The notes beneath the pieces were generated by a model that saw only the letters and a program-made list of their open reading frames with translations, had not been told where the DNA came from and did not search any database. DNA of 64,000 nt from Serratia symbiotica (GTDB lineage Bacteria > Pseudomonadota > Gammaproteobacteria > Enterobacterales > Enterobacteriaceae), in assembly GCA_900380265.1 (NCBI GenBank), contig LR025083.1, positions 744,001-808,000 of the forward strand, read 5' to 3'. Both the position numbers and the translations under genes were made by a program. Shown here one piece after another: positions 45,501-56,011 of the stretch. Numbering within the stretch: the stretch's first letter is position 1; every line of letters starts with the position of its first letter.

Positions 45501-48500
45501 TCATCAGCTCTCCTAACGTCAGGTTGCTTTACGTCGATCTTGAGATACTGAACCCTGTTTTGGAGCGACAACGGTTCTATATGGAGCAGAATATTTATAG
45601 CGGAAGCCTGGTAATAGGAGCCGCTATTTCTGCTATTCTCTATCGAGACTCAGAATAGCATAGTACCTTTTATGCTCGAGTGAATCAGTTCGGCGGAAAG
45701 CTTTATATCAACTTCTTCGGTCAGACGGTCATAATGCAAAAGGGAAAAGGCAATAGATAAATACGTCAGGCAACTATCTCCGTGGTCGTGGTTACAAGGC
45801 CTAACTTAAGTGTGCATAGACGTTTGTAAAAACTAGGGATATCCTATCCCTGGAAGTTTCTACTGATCTCTCCACCTAAAAGGCCTGGTTGGAGTGAGAA
45901 CGAAGCTGATTCCCTACTCCAAAGTCGAGGTAGAAATGGCAGTGCTTCATGGCAGTAATCAACGAGAGTAGCAGGCGTAGGCTGAGCGCTACGGTGCACC
46001 TGTCATCCCGAACGTTACTATAAGACGAAAGCAGAAGCAGAATGCTGATCGTTTAAATGTAGCTGTTCGCGCATTCAACATCGAACCTGTTACACGTTCA
46101 TGGCGCTGAATACCTAATTTCTATGACCCTGACCTATATGGATAGCGGTCTATGAAAGGCTACGTCCACTAGATTGATATAGAGTGCTTGCGCATGCTGA
46201 ATAAGTCGGCGCTTTAGCTGTTCCTGCTGCGATGTATAAATACATTGAGTATAAAGCGGTAAAGGAAACTGTAACAAGGACGCTCAATATGCAGATTAGT
46301 GCTACTTTTTCAGGTAAGAGCTGCTCAGTCACCACCTGCCGATGAAAGCGGGGTAGCCGGTTATTTCAATTTAGTGCAAGGAGAAGTTTCTGGTTCTGCA
46401 TTTGCGTAATTCGCAAAACTATAAACACAGTACTAATGACTTTCACCTTCCAGCTTAGTATAAAAGGTGCCGATCTTGGATGTAGGAAAGGCTATTCGAG
46501 ATGGGGTGAATCACCGCCCTATTTACCCAAATAGGGATTGACACTATCCTAAAAACTAAAAGTAAATTTGAGATAGCATACCAGGCGGTACTCGACCTGC
46601 CCGAACTGCAGATAAACACGGGAAAGAGAGATATGAAAGCTAGATTTTTTGGCGGACATCATAACGTGTCAGATAGGCGTTTGATCGATGACTGCCTGCG
46701 CTTCCATCGGGTAAGCAGAATTTTCCGTTAGCCTGTTAGAATGGAGAATGTTCAGCGGACTCAATTATGCGCGTAACTGATGTACTCGATCTTATAACCG
46801 CTAGCTGAGGAATAAAGTTATACACAGTATGTGTGATAACAGTTTAAATTACTAACCTCACTACAGCCCTGCGCTGGCTCATATCTTGATCTGTTAGCGT
46901 CACAACCTATCAGGCTGTGACGAATTGTCGTTATGAGCACGTTTTATTTTAGTACTCGATGATGGAGCAATGAATCAGGAAACGCTCGCACGGAGCGTCT
47001 GAGAAAGTATCAACCCTTAATACTACTTAGCCGCAGAAGCCTGAGATATGCCGCAATAAGGCAGCCATAACAACATTTGATCTGGTGGATTTTGCAAATT
47101 ATTCAATGGGATTTGATAACTCTATACTGGTCTCGCAACTATGTTTGAATCTCTGTCAGGCTAGTTTAGTTAATTACATTAAGATATAACAGTGTTATTT
47201 CGGATGGCATCCTGGTTTTAATCAATGGCAATCGCTGCCGTGGAGTAAGATCGGTATTTTTTCAAAAAAGCATAAAGATTAAAATACACCAATCAGTTTA
47301 ATAATATTATGTGCCATTAATTCCTTGATCGTTATCTGTCATTGATTTATACAAAAAGTAATTTAATTCTGATTCGGCACTGATGTTTGTATGTAATCGT
47401 CTTAGCTTATGGGAGATACGCTTGGCTAGGGAATACTGTTTGCGCCCGCTGTTTATAGCGTAAATAATCATATTATTCCATTTGTGTTTTCAACTATTTG
47501 TTAAATAAATTATTTCTTTCCTCTAGATCTATTTAGCTTAATTTTAGCGATTATTGTTGCCGACACGACGAAATTGAATATTGTATTTTAGGGTTTGAGT
47601 CGTGGTTAGGATTTATTTGAAAGATGAAATAATGTTCAGGGTTGCTATAAATAAAAATTTAAATCACGGCTAAACATGATACGGACTTAGGATGATAAAT
47701 AAGAGTATTTGGCGTTCCGCCTGATAAAGTAAATAAAGCATTTAGGGTTATTACATTTCCTATAATGAAACGTAAAAAAAATAAACTTACCTTAAGTTAA
47801 TTGAACCCGCTTTAATTTTCTTTTTACCAATAATAAATTTCCTGTTATTGGAATAACATATCAAAGATAGAGTGTGATACATGGATAATAACGAAACCCT
47901 CCGATTATATGTAGAATATAATATTGCTCATATTTATGTGAAATATTATGAAGAAATAGCCTTGTTTTTTGTGCTTCAATGCAATTAGCCTGCAATTTCC
48001 GTAATACTTATTGTACTGCAAGATACAAATTACATCTATAAGCCGCTATTTCCGTCTTTCTTTGGTGAGCAAAGGGATAGTTGAATAACTTTATTATAAA
48101 TTTATCACTTTTTGCTCAGTAATTGCTAATACAAATTGTATTGTATGTGCTAGTACTTTATCATTGAAGATAATACTTATGAATGGCTGGATTAACTATT
48201 TTATGTGGTATATTTAGGTTGGATATTAGAGGCAATCATACTGTATATGACCAGTAATTTCCTTATTTAATTTAAAATCGTATAGCCTTCTTTACTTAGG
48301 AAAGTAAAGCAATGGTATTTTATATTCATCGTTCACCGGAATGGGGTTTTTAAAAAGTATTTAAAGTAGGGTTGCCAACTTTGAATAACAAGTTCATGTG
48401 GGAGAAGTTGTTACCCGTCGCGTCAGTAACTTGAATACGGCGCCTGTCCATTTGCGGCTTTAGTAACTTTAGGATATTTATGTATTCTTACACTAGACCG

Positions 48501-50752
48501 CTACCCTATTGCTGCTAACGCAATTAAATATTGGTGTGCTGCATCAGCACACATTATTGTAACAGCTTACTAACGCGGAACAGGGATTCTTTCTCTTGCA
48601 TAGGCAAGACTCTATATTTTTATTGTTTGTTCTTATTTGTAGGTTCGGTAAAAGGGTAGAATCAGTTGTTGTCCTATTGTTAGGAGCTGCTCTTTGCACA
48701 TATAATCTAGATGAAAAGAAATATATGATTGTCTTCGCTCCTTAATTTTCTCAAGGTATTCACTAACGACTCATGCGCAAAAGTGTCGTAAGGCGAGCTG
48801 ACGTACTCACCAGGCCGGTTCTAAAAGATGCTATTTGGCAGTTGCATCTCTGATAGTTTTCGGTGCTTATGAAACACGATTCCGTTATTTCTTTTATTTA
48901 GCTGCGATTGGAATCGCAGTTGCATGCCTTGTTGTTAGGGAGCCGTGCCAGGTCTATCCAGAATCGTTGGATAGTGCGGTATGGATTCCAGAAAATTTCT
49001 GGATTGGAATCAGTGGCAATTGTTACGTGAGATAGCACTAGTGCTGATGGATGTTCGGGGTACCCATTCCTTTACTTATAAATAATCATTATTACCCAGT
49101 GAGCACTGATGTCGTTTATTGCGATTTTGTGGTGTAAATAACTTCGTTACATGAGTAAACGAATATCTAGAGCTTGGACTAGCAGTGCTGGCTTACGTCA
49201 TTGCTTTAGTGGAACCGTAACGGTAGTAAGGTATATTAGAGCTATATGTCGGTACATAATTTATTCCATACCCCTTCTGTTTTTCTAGAAAGCATCGAGG
49301 CCTTCTACTTATTGTTTCTGATAGTTTTCTTGACGCGTTGCTTTAGCATAGATGCCTCCGCGACACGAGAGGAATTTATTGTTAGACGTTGTCTGCACTA
49401 GGAATTAGTGCATACACCTTACGGTCGGGACATAAAATGAAAGAATGGTGATAATTAAGATTAATGCTTAATAACATTCCGTTACGCTAGGCCTGATATC
49501 TCTATCTTAACTTGTTGTTATTAACACAGCATGCGTTCATAGATTGTGTTTGCGTGATTATTAATGAGTCTGGGAAGAGAGTTATCCGCGCTGGTCCTAA
49601 AAATCTACCTCTATCCTGCTTGGCTTCTAGGTCATTCCGGGGATTGCTTCCAACTTCCGCTGTCAATATTAAAACACCTGCAATCATTGCTGCCGTGAAA
49701 TTTGTGGCAGGAGTCGGTGACTCGGAAACAATCGCATGATCAAGATGGATAAACGGCAGTACTAGTTGTGAAATGGGAATACCAGGTAGAGGGCTCCGCC
49801 TACATAGGGTCACGTACTGTAGTTGGATACCTAGGCAGAGAAAAGTAGATGGGTGATCGCTTTAAAAGAGCTAAGAGCTTATCAGATTAACACTTGTCAT
49901 AGAGAGAAGTGAACGTCTTAAGTGAATGCGCAGTATGTCCCATTGTTTTAATAGCTTAGTTCTTCGTTGACTAGAATTTAAACAAATATCTTCGCCTAAG
50001 CCGCGGAAGACCGGATTACTAGTGGCAATCACGTCTAGTTGCTTCTTTTTTACTGAATCGCTGGTTTGTTTTGCCAGCAGGCTTAGCGTCAATCATTTTC
50101 CCTTTCGCAGACCGGCGGAGATAGCATGCAAGCGGGCTTGGATATGATATAGGGTTTATAAAATATTGTTCCCCAAATGGGTACATTGTTTTTTTAAATC
50201 TTTGTATAGCTCTCTTTGTAGAGTTATCTCCCTGCAGCTAGGTAAGAAATTTCTTTCGATTTTTTGTAGATATCTCCTGCATGGGCTTATGAAGATATCT
50301 GAGATCTTAAATTTCTCATCTAACCAATTCCTTAAAAGGGACTGTAGTGTGTGCGGGTCAGCATGATTCGGAGTATGTGGTTGAATGTTGTGGTGAGGTT
50401 TCTAAGCGATGCTAAATATAAGTAAATATCAGTGTTTGTTGCCTATAAATCGTGTTGTGTCGAATTTTGACTTGATATAGTTTCTTCATTTAATTGAAGT
50501 TTGTGTTGGATTGTTTGGATCGTATAAGGAAGTATTAGGTATTGCTTTCATTTAGTAGCCCTAATTCGTACTGTGAAGCTATTACCGTTAAATGGATTGA
50601 TTTTGTCTTCTGGCTTTTAAATTTTTTTAGTGTTAGTACATTCCTCAGCACTGTTTGATTGTATAAACCAAGACTCTAGCTCCGCGTTGGCTCCTAAAGA
50701 GCAGCTATAAAAAGTAGCTTTAACAAACAAGTAGACTTAATACCACTAAAAG

Positions 50753-51115
50753 TGGTGGAGCTGGGGGGATTTGAACCCCCGTCCGGAATTACTACACCGT
50801 CGGCACTACATGCTTAGTCCAATATTTAAATTCGTCTGTTAGTTTTGGATGGACACGCTACTAACAAACTAGCCTGATTGGATTTAACGTTTCAGCCACA
50901 GGCATGACATTCACGCGAACTCTTTTAGCTTTGACCTTTCTTTTATCCCCGTCCTAAGAGTAGAGGCTAGGGAGAAAGGGCTCTGAGCAGATTATTAAGC
51001 TGCTAGCGCGTAGGTTTCGTCGTTTGCGACTGTTGTATGCGGCTTTTACGAGGCCAACCGCCCCTCGGCATGCTCCTAGGGCTTCGCAAATCCCGTCGAA
51101 TCCGGAATCAGCCCC
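50753..51115 (-). ncRNA. ssrA: tmRNA (transfer-messenger RNA)
   Basis: tmRNA, with SmpB, frees stalled ribosomes and tags the nascent chain for proteolysis. On the minus strand it begins GGGGCTGATTCCGGATTCGA, the tRNA-like 5' half, and ends with a T-arm (GGGGGTTCAAATCCCCCC) and CCAGCTCCACCA, so the CCA is encoded. The length of 363 nt equals E. coli ssrA. The tag frame starts at GCA 51027 with ANDETYALAA then TAA. The pseudoknot region rich in CCTAGCC/GGGGATAAAAG is conserved. It lies only 35 nt after the smpB stop on the same strand. It is the only structured RNA gene found in the window. Confidence 0.96.
50995..51027 (-). other. tmRNA proteolysis-tag reading frame
   Basis: The resume codon is GCA; the frame reads GCA AAC GAC GAA ACC TAC GCG CTA GCA GCT TAA, which gives ANDETYALAA. 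The E. coli tag is ANDENYALAA, so one position differs (Asn to Thr). The C-terminal ALAA recognised by ClpXP is kept. Confidence 0.95.
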
Positions 51116-51150
51116 AATAACTTTAGATAAAGTATCAGAATTTAATCCTA

Positions 51151-51645
51151 TTAATCAAGATTTTTAACGATTGCATATTTTATGATACGGTTTTTCGCCT
51201 TCTTCCATTCACGATCTTTGATATCATTACGCTTATCATGTTGTTTCTTGCCTTTAGCTATGCCAATTTTGATTTTGCACCAAGCATTTTTCCAATACAT
51301 TGAAAGAGCGATAACGGTATAGCTTTCGCGATTTGCGCGGCCCATTAGAAAGTCCAGCTCTTTTTTTTTCAGTAGCAGTTTGCGGCTACGTAGTGGATCG
51401 TATGTTTTATGCGCTGAAACGATGCTAAGGGGGGTTAGGATGGCACCAAACAAATAAGCTTCACGATTAAGAAATGTTATGTAACTGCCGCAGAGGTTGG
51501 CTTTACCGGCGCGCAGCGATTTTACCTCCCATCCTTTCAATGATAGGCCAGCTTCGATCTCTTCTTCTATGAAATATTCAAAATGTGCTCGTTTATTTTG
51601 TGCAATGATAGAAGAACAAGTTTTGTATGTTTTTTTCTGTATCAT
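51151..51645 (-). CDS. smpB: SsrA-binding protein SmpB
   Basis: SmpB delivers tmRNA to stalled ribosomes and mimics the anticodon arm in the decoding site. The 164-residue protein (E. coli 160) keeps [20 protein letters not shown] and [14 protein letters not shown], then [20 protein letters not shown] and [18 protein letters not shown], the C-terminal tail that inserts in the mRNA channel. The N-terminus [20 protein letters not shown] aligns with E. coli [20 protein letters not shown], supporting the start at 51645. It is immediately followed by ssrA on the same strand, so both halves of the rescue system are retained together. It is divergent from ratA. Confidence 0.96.
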   Translation of the reverse strand: MIQKKTYKTCSSIIAQNKRAHFEYFIEEEIEAGLSLKGWEVKSLRAGKANLCGSYITFLNREAYLFGAILTPLSIVSAHKTYDPLRSRKLLLKKKELDFLMGRANRESYTVIALSMYWKNAWCKIKIGIAKGKKQHDKRNDIKDREWKKAKNRIIKYAIVKNLD

Positions 51646-51798
51646 GTTCTTTTTATTATACTGGATGTGTTAGTTAAAGACATCCTGTTCCGTTGATCCG
51701 TGATTTTCATATTGTGACCTATTTATAGTAAATTGCAGATTTTTGTTTTCAGATTGATAGAACAGTATTCTCCACATAATGTATCTTACAGGAATGAT

Positions 51799-52233
51799 AT
51801 GCTCCATATAAATCGGTCTGCGTTAGTGCTATTTAGTGCCCAGCAGATGTATGAGTTAGTTAACGATGTTGATTCTTACCCCGATTTTCTTCTAGGCTGT
51901 ATTGGAAGCCGGGTAATTAAAACCTCCAATAACGAAATGACCGCCGCAGTCGCCTTTGCTAAAGCGGGTCTCAGTAACAGTTTTACCACACGGAACAAGC
52001 TATTGAATAACAAGAGCATCAATATGCAGTTGGTTAATGGCCCGTTCCGCAAGTTGATGGGTAGCTGGCAATTTACGCCGTTGGGTAAATCAGCCTGTAA
52101 GATACAGATGCGCCTGGATTTTGAATTTACTAACACATTGATTGAGTTGGTATTTGGTGATATTTTTAAAGAGCTGGCAGGTAGTATGGTCCACGCTTTT
52201 ACCAACCGGGCAAATCAGATTTATAGTGTTTAA
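51799..52233 (+). CDS. ratA: RatA / YfjG, START-like toxin-family protein
   Basis: RatA belongs to the START-like polyketide cyclase/coenzyme-Q-binding (COQ10) family; in E. coli it is reported to hinder 70S ribosome assembly, and relatives bind ubiquinone. The frame is open from a TTG at 51733, but ATG 51799 (MLHINRSALVLFSAQQMYEL) has CAGGAA about six bases upstream and matches the E. coli 145-residue form, giving 144 residues. Conserved SYPDFLLGCIGSRV, TRNKLL, VNGPFRKLMGSWQFTPL and DFEFTNTLIELVFG are present. It is divergent from smpB. Its partner ratB, immediately downstream, is dead, so RatA acts without RatB; this favours a quinone-related role over a toxin-antitoxin pair. Confidence 0.93.
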   Translation: MLHINRSALVLFSAQQMYELVNDVDSYPDFLLGCIGSRVIKTSNNEMTAAVAFAKAGLSNSFTTRNKLLNNKSINMQLVNGPFRKLMGSWQFTPLGKSACKIQMRLDFEFTNTLIELVFGDIFKELAGSMVHAFTNRANQIYSV

Positions 52234-52249
52234 AAACAAGGGGGCGGTA

Positions 52250-52440
52250 GTTTAAAGGTTGCAGAAATGCCAGTTTCTTTATACGGTGAAGCTGCCTGTT
52301 GGTGGTGGGATTGAAAAGGCTATGCAGGATTCCTGATTATTGAAGTTGTGCGATGAAATTAATCTGTAAAGCCATAATGTGGGTATAGACAGCTGCGTAT
52401 CAAGTTCATCGATTTACTGAGTGCCCTTATAATATCGGTT
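52250..52440 (+). pseudogene. ratB: ratB (yfjF) fossil
   Basis: RatB is a small ubiquitin-like-fold protein encoded after ratA. From 52310 the plus strand reads IEKAMQDS, stop, LLKLCDEINL, stop, SHNVGIDSC. This aligns with VEEAIRASGLLELRTDIDL then TKNKVGIYSR; the two stops fall exactly at the Gly and Thr codons (GGA to TGA-type change and a TAA). A later piece, SIY stop VPLI, matches VEIYRPLI. An earlier piece, VAEMPVSLYGEA, in a shifted frame near 52258 resembles VEVAYALPEKQ. Decay is almost purely by substitution. Confidence 0.83.
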
Positions 52441-52581
52441 TGATTAGCTTTTGATAGCTAATCCCAAACAGGCTCCCTAGTAAGGAGGGAAAAGGAAATA
52501 CAATATGGCACTAAATACGAATTATTTTATTAGTGAGTTGAGAGTTCTCTCATGGCCAAAAAAGGAATCGTTCCTACTTTG

Positions 52582-52920
52582 TTATTTATTTAGCTCTAGT
52601 TTGTTTTGAATATCTGTTAATATGCCCTCGCTATTGAAGGTCAACGTCAGAGTTTGCTGAGTAATATCTTTATTGCTGGGTTGTTGGCGGAATATATAGA
52701 ACCACGTTTGGTTGCCGAACGGGTCTTGTAGCATTGGAGTACCCAATGTATAAGCGACCTGCTCTTTAGTCATGCCTTTTCTAATTTTTGCTATACTTAT
52801 CGGTGTTAGATAGTTACCTTGGGTAATATCAGGGCGATAAACAACTTTGTTAAAAGTGGAACAGCCACTACAAAGAATAACAAGTATTACAGCGGCGGTA
52901 GCCGGAGTGTTACAGCGCAT
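52582..52920 (-). CDS. bamE: Outer membrane assembly lipoprotein BamE
   Basis: BamE is an accessory lipoprotein of the BAM complex. The start chosen is the ATG at 52920 ([20 protein letters not shown]): a strong AAGGAGG lies at the right distance, whereas the in-frame ATG nine bases earlier abuts it. The 112-residue product equals the E. coli size. The lipobox gives lipidation at Cys20. The conserved [46 protein letters not shown] and [11 protein letters not shown] follow. It pairs functionally with bamA at the start of the window. recN, upstream on the same strand, is dead. Confidence 0.96.
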   Translation of the reverse strand: MRCNTPATAAVILVILCSGCSTFNKVVYRPDITQGNYLTPISIAKIRKGMTKEQVAYTLGTPMLQDPFGNQTWFYIFRQQPSNKDITQQTLTLTFNSEGILTDIQNKLELNK

Positions 52921-52929
52921 AAGAATCAT

Positions 52930-55000
52930 CCTCCTTAAAGAGTGTATAGTGTTCTTATGAAATTAGCGCAAGTCTTGCTGGTATTAGAAATATTTACACC
53001 TTCATCTTTGAAGTTGCTAGAGTGTTTGGATTCCTTTTATTAAAAAGGTTTTATTGACTAAAAGTCAATCCCATGTGGCTAGTGATTTGCTATTTTAGAG
53101 GACCGATACGCTTATTCTTCTTACATAGTTCATATACGCGCTGCTGCTTGCGCTTTTTGCATATCTAAACTTGCTGGAAAATATATCCATTTCTAGGGGA
53201 GAAATGTGCTCGTAGAGGATTATGTAAAGTTTTTACTTTGAAAGTGTAGGACAATGACAGGCAAGGGAGATTTATGAGACAAGTAATTGTTGTATTTAGT
53301 AAGGTATTCTGTTTGATGGACTGTCGCTGAGCTAATACAGAAATTCTTTTAAATAGGCGCCTTTACGCATTGTTGGCATTCTTATTCGACAATAATGTGC
53401 CAGGTGTTTTAACCAATAGCTTTTGAGATCGGGTCTGGGCACAAGCGGAAGTTGCGTAACGCAGGTTACTAGCGTTTGTTAAATGAGTTGATGTAGTAAT
53501 CGGCGGCCCATGCCTGCACTTTCCCCACTCATGCATGCTGACTGCTTTGAAAATTAACGTTAGGATTTCAATCTTATAAGCGCTGATTACCTGAATGTGC
53601 AATGCAATGCGTGATAACCAAAGGTCTCGTGCTCTTTGTGTCAACAGGCGAGGTGATCGGCCTAGATTGGTCAAAATATAAACTCAGTGTGGCTGGGATC
53701 TTATTTGTTCAGGTTCACTAATGCGAGGTGCATGTTGATACTGTATCTGCTATGCGGCCTGGCACTCCATCTATACTATTGGTCATGAGTCTACTCAGCA
53801 CCGCCGCGTATTATAGATGTTGCAGGTTCACTCGTGCTGGTAGATTTTGTGCCTGCTGATAGTCTACAGGGAATGTCTTGGTAGATGTTCATGATCGTTT
53901 TTGTTTGTAATAGAAGTATTTTTATCCTCTAAGCGCCAATGCAGTTGAAGTATTCCTTTCAGTATCACATGGTAGTACAGTACCAACTTGATCTTCTACC
54001 ATATGTGTTGAAGTAGCGCGTGCAGACGGTGGGTTCTAGATCTATGTGATCGGCCTCACGGGGTAGATGATTGCTTGCTTTGCGTACTGAACAAAGCTTT
54101 TTCAAGCGAGCTATTAGGAAGCTCTTTTTACTAGTATTATGGCTAATCAAAATATAAGATTGTCAATTTGACTGCGTACCTAAGCTGCTTTATGTTTATC
54201 TTTTAATTTGAATTGCAGTGAGATCTTTATTTTAAATAAGAAGGAACAGGCTTTCTAGGTACAGCTCACGTACTCCCAGGTGGCCTAGGATATTTATTTC
54301 CTCTTAGTTTTCTAACCTCGGCCTGCAATACAAATTGATTTAGGTTTCTAAATTAGAATTAACGAGTAGTGAAGTAATTGTATACCACTTTGTCATGTGT
54401 CGGTTGACAGCTACAAGTGTGTCAACACGTGGCATGTTTCTAGATTTTAGCCGAGTTTTGGTATTGCCTCCCACAAGGTTGGCATATCAGTATAAATAGT
54501 GAGCAGGTCTTTTTAATGCTCGATCTTGAGCAGACATTAATCAGCCTGTTGCCGATGGGTGTAAATTAGACGTTGATTCGGATCAAGTGGTTGAGTCAAT
54601 ACTACGGTGGTGCTGTTGACAAGCTTGCACTCTTGCATCGGGGTTGGTCACTAGGGTGCAGATATTGATATTTTGTCGTGCTGACTATGCTCTCGCCATA
54701 CACACACTACAGGGTATTTAGCAGTGATAAGTGGGAAGAGCCAAGCCTGGGTAACTCCCAGTTGTATTACGGTTCTATTGTGCGGTTACCGCGATGTAGG
54801 CTTTACCCACCAATAGGAATAATGGGTTAGGGCTGATTTCAGCGTAAATCACTATGATTCTGGTTAAAAGATGAATTTTCAACTCACCTCCGATCGCAAA
54901 ATTCCTGATGCTAATTGCGCGAGTAAAATTACTTTATGGGTTTAAATACACCATGCTAATTTAATAAATCAACTCATTTTATATGAAGTGAAGTAGTGTG
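52930..55000 (-). pseudogene. recN: recN (DNA repair SMC-like ATPase) fossil
   Basis: RecN helps repair double-strand breaks. It lies between nadK and bamE in E. coli, same strand, and the 2.1-kb gap matches the gene plus spacers. The minus-strand frame 53674-53363 reads LWLSRIALHIQVISAYKIEI then LTLIFKAVSMHEWG, matching GELARISLALQVITARKMET then PALIFDEVDVGISG. The Walker B IFDEVD has become IFKAVS. Its end LLSNKNANNA echoes the RecN C-terminus TLANAKELLAA after a loss of intervening codons. The N-terminal Walker A half was not readable. Dead; limits are approximate. Confidence 0.85.
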
Positions 55001-55007
55001 CAATATT

Positions 55008-55886
55008 TTAGAACAATTTTTTAGACCAGCCCAATTTTGTGTTTAACACATTAAAATAACTGTATTTTATTGGATGAACAAGATTCAGGTGGAAATGACT
55101 TCGGCGTATTAAGACTTCATCGCCATCTTGTATCGGGAAGGAAATTTGGGTATCACAGCTAATTTCAAGATCGTTTTCCAGCTGCGGAAACTTTAATCGT
55201 ATCGTGCTTTCGCTGTTGATTACCAGTGGGCGGACGGAGAGGGAGTGCGGGAACATCGGCACTAGCACGATGGCCTCTAGAGTTGGAGTTAGGATTGGTC
55301 CCCCTGCTGAGAGCGAATAGGCGGTGGATCCGGTGGGGGTAGCGACAATTAGACCATCAGACCGCTGGGAAAAAGCAAAGCGGTCGTCAATATAAACTTC
55401 GAACTCGATCACGTGAGCCACTTTGCCGGGGTGCAGTATTACTTCATTAATGGCAGTACTGATACGCCCCTGGTATTGTTCCTTGTGCACACTGGTTTCT
55501 AGCAAGAAACGCTGTTCATCGATGTATTTGCCTTTTAATACATCTGCCAACTCTTGTAATGCGTTATCGGGCACTAGGTCGGTGAGAAAACCTAGGTTGC
55601 CGCGATTCACTCCGATCACTTTGATATCGTGCCGTGCGAGTACACGTGCGGCACCTAGCATGTTGCCATCACCTCCTACGACGACTGCCAATTCGGCTCG
55701 TTGACCGATGTCTGTTAGATTTCCGGTAATAGCGTCTTTTAGCCGTAAATCCTGAGCGATACGGTGTTCGATTAGTACGCAATAGCCACGAGCGGTCAGC
55801 CAGTGGTAAAGTATCTCATGCGTTGCGAGTGCCGATGTGTGACGCGGGTGACCAACAATACCGATATAGGTGAACTCTTTATTCAT
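55008..55886 (-). CDS. nadK: NAD kinase NadK
   Basis: NadK phosphorylates NAD to NADP. The start chosen is ATG 55886 ([16 protein letters not shown]), matching E. coli [16 protein letters not shown] and giving exactly 292 residues; an in-frame GTG six codons upstream is preceded by no better site, while GTGAGGA lies about 10 nt before the chosen ATG. The GGDG motif ([14 protein letters not shown]), the substrate-binding TAINEVVLHPGK-like segment [12 protein letters not shown], and [16 protein letters not shown] are intact, and it ends KLGWSKKLF. It is divergent from grpE across about 125 nt. It is kept although nadB has decayed, so NAD must come from salvage or the host. Confidence 0.97.
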   Translation of the reverse strand: MNKEFTYIGIVGHPRHTSALATHEILYHWLTARGYCVLIEHRIAQDLRLKDAITGNLTDIGQRAELAVVVGGDGNMLGAARVLARHDIKVIGVNRGNLGFLTDLVPDNALQELADVLKGKYIDEQRFLLETSVHKEQYQGRISTAINEVILHPGKVAHVIEFEVYIDDRFAFSQRSDGLIVATPTGSTAYSLSAGGPILTPTLEAIVLVPMFPHSLSVRPLVINSESTIRLKFPQLENDLEISCDTQISFPIQDGDEVLIRRSHFHLNLVHPIKYSYFNVLNTKLGWSKKLF

Positions 55887-55940
55887 TCTTGTTATTTTCC
55901 TCACCGGAGCCAGTTTACGCCCCGTATTATGATCTGTTGA

Positions 55941-55968
55941 CTTGAAACCCTATTTTTTATCCCAATAA
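55941..55968 (+). promoter_or_regulatory. Sigma-32 (heat-shock) promoter for grpE
   Basis: CTTGAAA (55941-55947) and CCCAATAA (55961-55968) are separated by 13 nt. This fits the heat-shock consensus CTTGAAA-N(13-15)-CCCCATNT closely. It lies 43 nt before the grpE ATG on the correct strand. Heat-shock control of grpE therefore appears to be retained, provided rpoH survives elsewhere. Confidence 0.7.
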
Positions 55969-56011
55969 TAAGCTAAGTTTCAGGATTAATGCTAAAATGC
56001 GGAGATATTTC

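Larger units (their letters stand above)
33300..50752. other. Long interval with no recognisable gene
   Basis: About 17 kb with no frame that I can tie to a protein family on either strand, and no tRNA or rRNA signature. Open frames are short (up to about 95 codons, for example 45371-45658 and 48835-49035) and look like chance. AT-rich patches lie at about 35.1-36.3, 39.0-39.7 and 47.2-48.4 kb. Relatively GC-rich patches (for example 44.8-44.95 and 46.6-46.75 kb) may be younger or slower-decaying remnants. It lies on the 3' side of ssrA, a common integration site in enterobacteria, so an old integrated element is possible. I could not read any integrase, capsid or tail gene. Confidence 0.55.

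Noticed and set aside
45371-45658. 95-codon open frame, the longest in the unreadable block
   Set aside because: No recognisable motif, no clear ribosome-binding site at its ATG, and nearby frames are full of stops. A frame of this length is expected by chance in 17 kb. An upstream ATG at 45305 with AGGAG runs into a TGA after 15 codons.
48835-49035. 66-codon hydrophobic frame that could be a small membrane protein
   Set aside because: Hydrophobicity alone is weak evidence. I saw no family match, start-site support or neighbours.
50753-50790. Possible attachment-site copy of the ssrA 3' end marking an integrated element
   Set aside because: I looked for a second copy of the GGTGGAGCTGG and GGGTTCAAATCCCCC segment in the window and found none, and no integrase was readable.
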